Shown here piece by piece: positions 36,550 through 43,762 of a DNA stretch of 64,000 nucleotides. The stretch is from Aureispira sp. CCB-QB1 (GTDB lineage: Bacteria > Bacteroidota > Bacteroidia > Chitinophagales > Saprospiraceae). A model generated the notes under the pieces. The model was not told the origin of the DNA and ran no database searches. It worked only from the letters and a program-made list of their open reading frames with translations. A program made the translations under genes and the position numbers. Location of the stretch: NCBI RefSeq assembly GCF_000724545.1, contig NZ_JHBV01000037.1, positions 16,798 through 80,797 on the forward strand, written 5' to 3'. The number at the start of each line of letters is the position of its first letter. Positions within the stretch are counted from its first letter, which is position 1.

Positions 36550-36690
36550 CGTTAGAAAAACTTACTTTTAAGTAATAACCACTACTTCACTTCACAATTA
36601 TTCATACCAATTCACTTATTTTAAAGAAGGACAAATTTCTTCCGCACTCAAATACTAGGAAGGATAATAACTCCATGTCTTGTATTTCAT

Positions 36691-36830
36691 TACTCCGTTG
36701 AAAAATCGTATTAGTTTGATTATCAATGAGATATGCTTTTATTAGTCTTTGCGCTAAAAGACTGATAATCAAACTAATGCAAGATGCTTTTTTACGTTTT
36801 TCGTAGGAAAACTAAAAAATCAACGGAGTA
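36691..36830. mobile_element. MITE-like element with perfect terminal inverted repeats
   Basis: TACTCCGTTGA (36691-36701) and TCAACGGAGTA (36820-36830) are perfect 11-base terminal inverted repeats, 140 bases end to end, and TA stands at both ends, as TA-targeting transposons leave. Inside, ATTAGTTTGATTATCA (36710-36725) and its exact complement (36763-36778) form a 16-bp stem. No reading frame is inside. Part of the same sequence recurs at 38750-38925, so it is likely a non-autonomous element; the transposase is not in the window. Confidence 0.55.
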
Positions 36831-36885
36831 TTAGTATTTATTAATCTAATACAATTTAGTCGCGCTATTACTGCGTGGTTTAAGC
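36831..36885. repeat. Palindrome-family remnant next to the MITE-like element
   Basis: TAGTCGCGCTATTACTGCGT followed by GGTTTAA is a degenerate copy of the module TAGCTGCGCTGCTACTGCGT seen elsewhere. Confidence 0.45.
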
Positions 36886-36908
36886 GAATTAATGTAAATA
36901 ATAACAGT

Positions 36909-38468
36909 ATGAAAAAAACAATCTCACTTTGGATGCTTACTTTATTAAGTATAGTATCTCTACAAGCGCAACAGTTTAATTGTGGAGTAGATGCAGCAGC
37001 AGCAGCAATTATTAAGCAACGTATGTTAGCCAATCGCCAGTTGTTTACCAAGCAGCAAATAAATAGCTTGATGACTTCAAGAGCCATCACATATATTCCT
37101 ATAACAATTCATAATGTACGGAATACTAGTGGGGAAGGAGCCATTTCGGAAGATCGTATACTAGGCTTTTTATGTGGTTTAAATGCCATTTATGCGGATC
37201 AAGACATACAGTTTTTTATTCATGGTCAGATTAATAATTTGACCAATGACTTTATTGATGCCAATTCCAATACCTTTCAAGCAAAGCTAGCGATGTTCCA
37301 AAATAAGGTAGCGAATACCTTGAATATTTATATTGGACGGTCTACCTTTTATCCAGCAACAGGATATACGAGTTATTATGAACCCAATTATGATTATGTC
37401 TTTTTGCAAGAGCCAATGGTATCTTCTGCGGCGAAAACAGAAGCACATGAAATAGGGCATTTCTTTACTTTACCACATACTTTTAATGGATGGGAAGGAA
37501 CTGATGCAGAGATAGATTATAATGGTGTTAATGCACCAACTCATGTGCCATTGACAGGAGCATTGGTAGAAAAGGTAGCTAGAGGAGCTGGAGGAAATTG
37601 CGCAACAGCAGCCGATGGTTTTTGTGATACAGAAGCCGATTACCACTCTACGGCACTCATTCAAAGTTGCAATTTTACCCCTTCAACATTAGATCCTACA
37701 GGAGTTACCTTAAATCCAGACGAAAGTAATTATATGTCTTATTATAATGATAATTGTCAAAATAACTTTTCTACAGAGCAGAAAGGGGCGATTGCCATGT
37801 CTGTAGCTAATAGAACATGGGTAACCAATACGCCTCCTAATACAACTACTGTAACAGGAGTACCGACACTTGTATCCCCTGCTAATAATACTCCCGCTTC
37901 TATTGCGAACTCAACGGTTCGCTTGGATTGGGATAATGTTACGGGGGCAACTTGGTACTATTTGGAAGTATATGGCACGCAGTTTCCTGGAATTTGGCTT
38001 CCGAATACCAACGATGTTAAATTTAAAGGAATTGTTACAACAGGGAATAGCCATTATGACTTATCAACAACAGGCTTGACAGTAGGAGAGCGGTACGCTT
38101 GGCGCGTGAAAGCAATTAACCAATATTCAACTTGTGCTGGTTTTGCAAGTTATAATAAATTTGAAGCAACTGCCGCTACAAGTATCAAAGATTTGTCAAT
38201 AGAGAAACAGATGACGCTAAAAGTAAGCAATAATCCAATTACATCGAACGACGTAGCTTTATCTATTTATACCGCAGAGGAAGTTGTTGGGTCTATCCAA
38301 ATCTATGGAATGGATGGAAGAGTTATGGTTACTTTAGCTAAAGAAACAATTGCTAAAGGGGATAATTTGGTTCAGATCCCTGCTGCTAATTTAACGAATG
38401 GAATGTATTTAGTAGTTGTGGCAACAGACAGAGGTTTTTTGCAACAGAAATTTGTCATACAACGATAA
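36909..38468 (+). CDS. Secreted M43-type zinc metalloprotease, paralog of the upstream gene
   Basis: Encodes 519 residues with the same plan as the gene before it: signal peptide (MKKTISLWMLTLLSIVSLQAQ), zinc motif HEIGHFFTLPH at about residue 179, Met-turn YMSYYNDNC, a fibronectin/CBM-like domain (YYLEVYGTQFPGIWLP) and a T9SS type A sorting domain ending KFVIQR. The two proteins align over nearly the whole length by eye, with differences mainly in the loop after the zinc motif. They arose by local duplication. The 420 bases between them hold a terminator and a MITE-like element, so the second is probably transcribed on its own. Confidence 0.9.
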   Translation: MKKTISLWMLTLLSIVSLQAQQFNCGVDAAAAAIIKQRMLANRQLFTKQQINSLMTSRAITYIPITIHNVRNTSGEGAISEDRILGFLCGLNAIYADQDIQFFIHGQINNLTNDFIDANSNTFQAKLAMFQNKVANTLNIYIGRSTFYPATGYTSYYEPNYDYVFLQEPMVSSAAKTEAHEIGHFFTLPHTFNGWEGTDAEIDYNGVNAPTHVPLTGALVEKVARGAGGNCATAADGFCDTEADYHSTALIQSCNFTPSTLDPTGVTLNPDESNYMSYYNDNCQNNFSTEQKGAIAMSVANRTWVTNTPPNTTTVTGVPTLVSPANNTPASIANSTVRLDWDNVTGATWYYLEVYGTQFPGIWLPNTNDVKFKGIVTTGNSHYDLSTTGLTVGERYAWRVKAINQYSTCAGFASYNKFEATAATSIKDLSIEKQMTLKVSNNPITSNDVALSIYTAEEVVGSIQIYGMDGRVMVTLAKETIAKGDNLVQIPAANLTNGMYLVVVATDRGFLQQKFVIQR

Positions 38469-38513
38469 TAAATACATAAATGCGTTATTGTTGAGTAACG
38501 ACTAGTATTGAAC

Positions 38514-38550
38514 AGGAATTTTGCTGCTAATAAGCAAGATTCCTATTTTT
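38514..38550 (+). terminator. Rho-independent terminator of the second M43 gene
   Basis: A 12-bp stem with one G-T pair (AGGAATTTTGCT / AGCAAGATTCCT), 7-base loop and a T-rich tail. Confidence 0.75.
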
Positions 38551-38630
38551 ATTCGAAGAAAAGGACCTTGCTTTGGTTTTTGTTATCAAGGACTAGTTTG
38601 GTAACCTTCTATTTTAACATGACTTTGTTA

Positions 38631-38925
38631 TTAACAATAGTTAGCTGCGCTGCTACTACGTGGTCGTTGAAAAATTTTATTGGTTTACTTCGTGAGTGCT
38701 GCGCAGTTGATAATCAGAAAGTTGTATCTTTATTGCGTTTTGTGTTAAAATTTTGATTATCAGTAAGATGTGTTTTTGTTGACTTTTGTGCTAAAAGACT
38801 GATAATTAAACTAGTGCAAGATGCTTTTTTACGTTTTTACTTCGTGAGCCTACGGGTTCGTAGGAAAACTAAAAAACTAAGCTTGCGCCCTCATGACCAG
38901 AGGGAATAATCAACGGAGTATTAAT
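38631..38925. repeat. Large composite of palindrome-family and MITE-like modules
   Basis: It starts with AATAGTTAGCTGCGCTGCTA and CTACGTGGTCGTTGA, then a module shared with 33600-33660 (TTTGTGTTAAAATTTTGATT), then the section shared with 36714-36830 (CTAAAAGACTGATAATTAAA and GCAAGATGCTTTTTTACG), here with extra inserted pieces, and ends TCAACGGAGTA like the MITE-like element. I see no gene in this gap. Confidence 0.75.
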
Positions 38926-39051
38926 ATTAAATAGCACCTTTTTTTTTACTGGGGAACAACTTTGTGTGGATTCGTGTTACTATTGTATAATCGGTTACTT
39001 ATATTATTACTTTAATTGGACAGAAAGCCCCAACAAAAATAGCCTAAATAT

Positions 39052-39516
39052 ATGTTTGGAAGAGTTAAGAAATGGTTTGGAATAGAGGGAACAAAGATAA
39101 GACTGCATGTATTACCTTCTTATCCTAGAAATGTTAAAACAATTAACGGAGAAATAGAAATTTACTCCAAGCGTCCCGAAAGAGTTTTGGCAATTAAACT
39201 AAAGTTTATAGAAGTTTATACTCGTGGAAGAGGAGAAGACAAACGTATAGATGAATTCTTACTGGGAACTTGGGAGTATAACAAACCAATAGAGGTCAGC
39301 GATGGCAACCCACATATGTTGTTCTTTAAATTGGAATTTAACCCTGTAGAATCAGCGATGGATAAGCGGGCAGGCAAAGGACCTTTGTTGAGAGGAGTCG
39401 TTAATATGATGAAATCTATGAAGGGCGTTCAATCTGACTACAGAATTGAAGCAGAGGCAATTGTTGAAGACAATACTTGGAACCCTTTGGCTAAGGCAAG
39501 AATTTTATTTGATTAG
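39052..39516 (+). CDS. Arrestin/Spo0M-like cytoplasmic protein
   Basis: Encodes 154 residues. The pattern of short beta strands, with KIRLHVLPSYPRNVKTINGEIEI near the start and LAIKLKFIEVYTRGRGEDKRID in the middle, resembles the N-terminal half of SpoOM/arrestin-type beta-sandwich proteins. It has no signal peptide or membrane segment. Spo0M-type proteins influence developmental control in Bacillus; in Bacteroidota the role is unknown. It stands alone between a repeat composite and a terminator. The frame is well supported by composition; the family assignment is moderate. Confidence 0.6.
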   Translation: MFGRVKKWFGIEGTKIRLHVLPSYPRNVKTINGEIEIYSKRPERVLAIKLKFIEVYTRGRGEDKRIDEFLLGTWEYNKPIEVSDGNPHMLFFKLEFNPVESAMDKRAGKGPLLRGVVNMMKSMKGVQSDYRIEAEAIVEDNTWNPLAKARILFD

Positions 39517-39557
39517 TTTAAGAATAAAAAAATGTATTTCAGAATACTACAAAAAAA

Positions 39558-39592
39558 AACCTTTTGATGTGTAAATCATCAAAAGGTTTTTT
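39558..39592 (+). terminator. Rho-independent terminator upstream of the riboswitch
   Basis: Perfect 12-bp stem AACCTTTTGATG / CATCAAAAGGTT with a 7-base loop and a T-run. The A-run on the left makes it usable on both strands. Confidence 0.85.
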
Positions 39593-39611
39593 ACATTTGC
39601 GGCATCTTTTA

Positions 39612-39790
39612 GAGATGTAGGTTTTTCATTTTATGTATTTGAAAATTAAAAGGGAATCGAGTGTAAATCTTGAACTGTCCCGCAACTGTAAATAGCATTT
39701 TGTTTTTGTAAAAAAAAATCCACTGTTCAATTTAGAATGGGAAGGAATATAAAAACGCTATAAGTCAGGAGACCTGCCTATATCCTTTTG
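39612..39790 (+). promoter_or_regulatory. Cobalamin (adenosylcobalamin-type) riboswitch
   Basis: The conserved blocks of the B12 riboswitch occur in order: AGGGAATCGAGTGTAAATC (39651-39669), CTGTCCCGCAACTGTA (39675-39690), CCACTG (39720-39725), GGGAAGG (39739-39745) and the B12 box AAGTCAGGAGACCTGCC (39762-39778). It would fold on binding cobalamin and lower expression of the gene at 39923. The usual targets are B12 transport or synthesis genes; here the first downstream gene is a secreted propeller protein. Confidence 0.92.
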
Positions 39791-39922
39791 GTTAATGCTT
39801 TCGTGGATTGAAGCAACCAGTCTAGGAGCCTTTTTAGCCTTCCTATATTGGGCTAGTTCTACTTGGACTAGCTTCTATTCTGTTAGCATAGTAAAATTTT
39901 TTTTCATTTAAATTTTAAAGCT

Positions 39923-41236
39923 ATGCAAGCCTTAGTAAAATTTACACTTTTAACCTTCCTATTGGTCGGAACAATGGGCAATCTTTTTGCTCAAAATGAA
40001 TCTATTATTGTTGTCAATGGTGGTATTTATGGCGTAACAAATGCCAATACAACGATTGAAGCTCTAAATTCTGGAGTAGCTACCAATATGGGAACCATTG
40101 GAACCTCTTCTATTCAAGATGTGCTCGTTGATAGCCAATATGTATATGTAGCAGCGCAAGATAGTATTGTGAAGTACAATTGGATGACAAAAAACAGAGT
40201 TGCTGCCAACGCTTTTGGTGGAGAGAGTACCTTAAGTTTGGCACTTCACAACAACCATTTGTTAGTAGGAAACTGGTATGGACCTTGGGGGGCTACTGGA
40301 CCTTACAATCGTCATTTTTTGATTTATGATGCGAATGATTTATCGTTGATTGATAGTATCCCACAAGTAACAAAACCAGCAGATGATTTTGTGGTGATTG
40401 GAGATTACGCTTATATCGCTCAAAACAACGATAAAACAGTTGGTTTTGGAGACACATTAGGATATTTGGCTGTAGTAGATTTGACAACAATGACTTTGGT
40501 TCGCAACGATACATTATCAACTACAGGAGAAGAAATAGGTCGATTGGTGGTAGAAGGTGATATGATTTATGCAATCAATGGCGCAAGCAACACGATTTCT
40601 AGTTACAACACAGTGACTTTAGCAAAATCAACACAACCAGCTGCTAATGGATTGGATTTGAAACCAGCTGCATATGGACCAACAGCATTCACAAAAGGTG
40701 CTGGTGTTTGGTATTTTCCTTATGATAGTGGAATTGGTAGCTATGATTTGGCTAATAATGCTGTTATAGCTGCGAACATGGTTAACATTGCAGGAAGTTT
40801 TGCTTTTGTGTTGGATACATTCAACAATACCTTCTGTGTGAGCCATATCAATTATTCTGATCAGCTTCAAAACAAAGGAAGAATTTATGATATGAATGGA
40901 GATAGTGTGGGAATGTTCCAAGTAGAATATTCTCCTGAAGCATTGGCGATTGTTTCTGATATTTTGGTGAGTTCTACTCTCCAAGTAGCTAAATCGAACG
41001 AATTGATGTATTCTATAAGTCCTAATCCTGCCACAACTACTTTGGCTGTAAATTTTGAAAAAGCAGAAGCTGTAACCTTAGTTGTTTTGAACCAAGTTGG
41101 ACAAAATGTATTAACAAAACAATCAACAGATACTGCTGTTGTATTGGATGTTGCAGAATTAACTGCTGGCGTTTATTTCTTGGCTGTTGTTAGTGAAGAT
41201 GGCATTATGAGAACTCAACGTTTTGTAAAGCAATAA
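39923..41236 (+). CDS. Riboswitch-controlled secreted YncE-like propeller protein with T9SS domain
   Basis: Encodes 437 residues with a signal peptide (MQALVKFTLLTFLLVGTMGNLFAQ). The mature part (about 30-345) is a run of short blades such as DVLVDSQYVYVAAQDSIVKYN and DFVVIGDYAYIAQNNDKTVG, the YncE/cell-surface propeller type common next to B12 transport genes in Bacteroidota. The last 75 residues (YSISPNPATTTLAVNF to MRTQRFVKQ) are a T9SS type A sorting domain, so it goes to the cell surface. The riboswitch directly upstream places it in the cobalamin regulon; it may bind corrinoid or help the receptor, which is not in the window. That role is inference. Confidence 0.88.
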   Translation: MQALVKFTLLTFLLVGTMGNLFAQNESIIVVNGGIYGVTNANTTIEALNSGVATNMGTIGTSSIQDVLVDSQYVYVAAQDSIVKYNWMTKNRVAANAFGGESTLSLALHNNHLLVGNWYGPWGATGPYNRHFLIYDANDLSLIDSIPQVTKPADDFVVIGDYAYIAQNNDKTVGFGDTLGYLAVVDLTTMTLVRNDTLSTTGEEIGRLVVEGDMIYAINGASNTISSYNTVTLAKSTQPAANGLDLKPAAYGPTAFTKGAGVWYFPYDSGIGSYDLANNAVIAANMVNIAGSFAFVLDTFNNTFCVSHINYSDQLQNKGRIYDMNGDSVGMFQVEYSPEALAIVSDILVSSTLQVAKSNELMYSISPNPATTTLAVNFEKAEAVTLVVLNQVGQNVLTKQSTDTAVVLDVAELTAGVYFLAVVSEDGIMRTQRFVKQ

Positions 41237-41323
41237 ATTATTGGGAGTAGTGTTTCTAGTAAATTATTCATGAAATGAATATGTGATTTTATGACCATGA
41301 ATTACTTCGAACAATCTGCTTAT

Positions 41324-41363
41324 AAAAAAGTCTGTATATCCTCGGATGTATGGGCTTTTTTCT
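41324..41363 (+). terminator. Rho-independent terminator after the propeller gene
   Basis: A long stem (arms about 41324-41341 and 41344-41361, with G-T pairs), almost no loop, and a T-run. It separates this gene from the next one. Confidence 0.75.
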
Positions 41364-41505
41364 TTTTAAAGAGGGTATTTATATCTGATAAACAGGGAAA
41401 AATGTTCTTGCAGATACGATCTGATTTTTGGATTTTAGAGTTGCTACAAGATTATGGCATATAGCATTTTTTATAATTCAAAAGAAATTCTAAATACATC
41501 AAAAA

Positions 41506-42747
41506 ATGAAACAAATTGTACTTTTTCTATTTTTTATTGCGATGAATCTTCATATGCAAGCACAAGACACAACAAGGGTCTTATTTATTGGAAATAGCAT
41601 TACCTATTTTAATAATATGCCACAAACCTTTGAAGCTATTGCAAATTCTCATGGCGATACAACTGCCGTTACGGTGTATGCACCAGGAGGGACAGGGTTT
41701 GTTAACCATGTTTCGAATCCCAATGTATTCGCACAGTTTAGACAGGGAAATTGGGATTATGTTGTCTTGCAACCCGGTTCTAATGAATCACCAGGTTATT
41801 CCTATCCAATCAGCGAAACATTGAGTAGAGGTCGAATATTACAAGATTCTATTTACAAATACAATCCATGTGCAAAGGTTTTATTTTATGAAATATCTTA
41901 TGGCGTATGGGGCAATTCTGCAAGTAATTTAGCTACCTATAACAATACCATGACCGCAATTCGAAACAATTTAACTTATTTGTCTGATTCTACAGAGACA
42001 TTTTTTGCACCTGTAGGAGAAGCATTTAGAACCGCATGGAATCAAGACCAGAATAGCCTGTTGTGGGGAGGTTACGGAGACATACATCCTAATGCAAAAG
42101 GTTCTTATATTGCTGCTTGTGTTTTTTATGCGACTATTTTTCAAAAACCATCTAGAGGGTCTACAGTTGTAACTTCGTTGTCTGCTGCGGATGCAGATTT
42201 TTATCAAGAGTTGGCAGATACAACGGTTTTGAATTATTTATCAAATTGGAGAATCAATACCTTTGCTCCAACGATCGATTTTAATTACACCACTAATGGA
42301 AATACCATTAGTTTTACCAATCTTTCTACAAATATAGATAGTTCCTTTTGGGATTTTGGAGATGGGACGACATCAACGGTTTTCGATCCGATGGTGACGT
42401 ATGGAGGAACAGGAAATTATAATGTGACGTTGACTACGTACAAAAATGGCTGCGCAAAATCAATGGAACAAACAGTTGCGATTGGAGTACTTGGAGTGGA
42501 AAATGTAAAAACGTGGTCGGGAAGTTTCATATATCCCAATCCAACTAAAGATTATTTAAATATAGAACTAGAGCAAGACCATTCTAAGTATCATTTTGAG
42601 GTTTATAATCATTTGGGAGAATTGATTGTCAAGACCAATAAACGGTCTATTCAAATAGCACATTTGCCCAATGGAATTTACTATATAAATGTTGTAAATA
42701 CGGAAACATTAGAGAGTCAAATACACAAATGGAAAAAGTATTCGTAA
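41506..42747 (+). CDS. Secreted SGNH/DUF4886-type hydrolase with PKD and T9SS domains
   Basis: Encodes 413 residues with a signal peptide (MKQIVLFLFFIAMNLHMQAQ). The catalytic Ser block FIGNSITY (about residue 28) and the late DIHPNAKGSY (about 197), which supplies Asp and His, are those of SGNH hydrolases of the DUF4886 type; members deacylate or cleave esters of carbohydrates or lipids. A PKD domain (about 255-325, with WDFGDGTTST) is followed by a T9SS type A sorting domain (YPNPTKDYLNIELEQ to HKWKKYS). It lies on the cell surface. It is separated from the riboswitch gene by a terminator, so it may be outside the B12 regulon. Confidence 0.88.
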   Translation: MKQIVLFLFFIAMNLHMQAQDTTRVLFIGNSITYFNNMPQTFEAIANSHGDTTAVTVYAPGGTGFVNHVSNPNVFAQFRQGNWDYVVLQPGSNESPGYSYPISETLSRGRILQDSIYKYNPCAKVLFYEISYGVWGNSASNLATYNNTMTAIRNNLTYLSDSTETFFAPVGEAFRTAWNQDQNSLLWGGYGDIHPNAKGSYIAACVFYATIFQKPSRGSTVVTSLSAADADFYQELADTTVLNYLSNWRINTFAPTIDFNYTTNGNTISFTNLSTNIDSSFWDFGDGTTSTVFDPMVTYGGTGNYNVTLTTYKNGCAKSMEQTVAIGVLGVENVKTWSGSFIYPNPTKDYLNIELEQDHSKYHFEVYNHLGELIVKTNKRSIQIAHLPNGIYYINVVNTETLESQIHKWKKYS

Positions 42748-42805
42748 CTTTGTTTTTGATAAGTAGGAGAGCAGAAAAATATAGCTAAAAAAATAGACTT
42801 ACTAT

Positions 42806-43606
42806 ATGGCTACATCAGAGTATCAAGGACAAAAGTATTTAAAGAAGCAACAAAAGCTTGTACAAGATGTGTTGACAGTCGAAGAAGCGTTGCAAATTAC
42901 TATTAACAATTTTCCATTTACAGTAACCATGCGAACGCCAGGCAACGATCGAGCATTGGTTCGCGGCTTATTGTTTTCTGAAGATATTTACAGAGGAGAC
43001 AATGCCGCTTTAACCATCGACTATCGACAGAAAAATGCGATTACCAGAATTGCCAATGTGAGCCTAGATAAATCGCTTTTGGGAGCAGGAATAAAAAGCA
43101 CTAGAAATTTACTATCTGTTTCTTCTTGCGGTATTTGTGGACGACAAGACTTGGATGAGCAATCTACATTTAAAGATTGCCTGACCAAAAAAGTAACCAT
43201 AGATATAGAGAAGTTGTACCAATCTTTTGAGTTGATGCGTACTCAGCAAGATAATTTCTTGCGCTCTGGTGGATCACATGCCGCAGCAGCTTTTTCTAAG
43301 AACGGAGAAATGCTAAGTTTAATGGAAGATATTGGGAGACATAATGCAGTAGACAAAGTAATTGGAGATTTGATTTGGAAGGAAGCATTAGGAAAAGCTA
43401 GTTATTTGTTGGTGAGTGGTAGAATTTCTTATGAAATTGTTTCCAAAGCTTTTTGTGCCCAGATTCCTATTTTAGCTGCTGTTTCTGCACCATCTTCGCT
43501 GGCCGTAGAATATGCCAAACAATTTGGACTGACCTTATTGGGCTTTTGTCGAGAAGAACGTGCTACTTGTTATGCAAATGATTGGAGATTAGCCATTAAG
43601 GGATAA
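42806..43606 (+). CDS. fdhD: Formate dehydrogenase accessory sulfurtransferase FdhD
   Basis: Encodes 266 residues. FdhD takes sulfur from a cysteine desulfurase and passes it to the molybdenum cofactor of formate dehydrogenases. The conserved pair lies in SVSSCGICGRQ (Cys108 and Cys111), and later RSGGSHAAAAF, EDIGRHNAVDKVIG and SGRISYEIV are diagnostic. The molybdoenzyme at 47200-49497 is the evident client. It lies alone on the plus strand and ends at a perfect 17-bp terminator. The identification is firm. Confidence 0.95.
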   Translation: MATSEYQGQKYLKKQQKLVQDVLTVEEALQITINNFPFTVTMRTPGNDRALVRGLLFSEDIYRGDNAALTIDYRQKNAITRIANVSLDKSLLGAGIKSTRNLLSVSSCGICGRQDLDEQSTFKDCLTKKVTIDIEKLYQSFELMRTQQDNFLRSGGSHAAAAFSKNGEMLSLMEDIGRHNAVDKVIGDLIWKEALGKASYLLVSGRISYEIVSKAFCAQIPILAAVSAPSSLAVEYAKQFGLTLLGFCREERATCYANDWRLAIKG

Positions 43607-43609
43607 AAA

Positions 43610-43647
43610 AAGCCAATTTGAAAATAATCCTATTTTCAAATTGGCTT
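43610..43647. terminator. Bidirectional terminator after fdhD
   Basis: Perfect 17-bp stem (43610-43626 and 43631-43647), 4-base loop, A-run on one side and T/A-rich on the other. Confidence 0.85.
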
Positions 43648-43694
43648 AAAAAAACTAAGTAAGTGGGCATAAAAAATTATAGGTAAAAAATAAG

Positions 43695-43725
43695 GTTGTT
43701 TAGCTGCGCTGCTACTTCGTGGTTT
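43695..43725. repeat. Intergenic palindrome family, half copy
   Basis: GTTTAGCTGCGCTGCTACTT then CGTGGTTT matches the left module. Confidence 0.6.
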
Positions 43726-43762
43726 ATAGAATTTTTTCTGAACGATTACTTATGAAGTGGTT

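Noticed and set aside
38508..38756. 82-codon frame after the second M43 gene
   Set aside because: Overlaps a terminator and a repeat composite.
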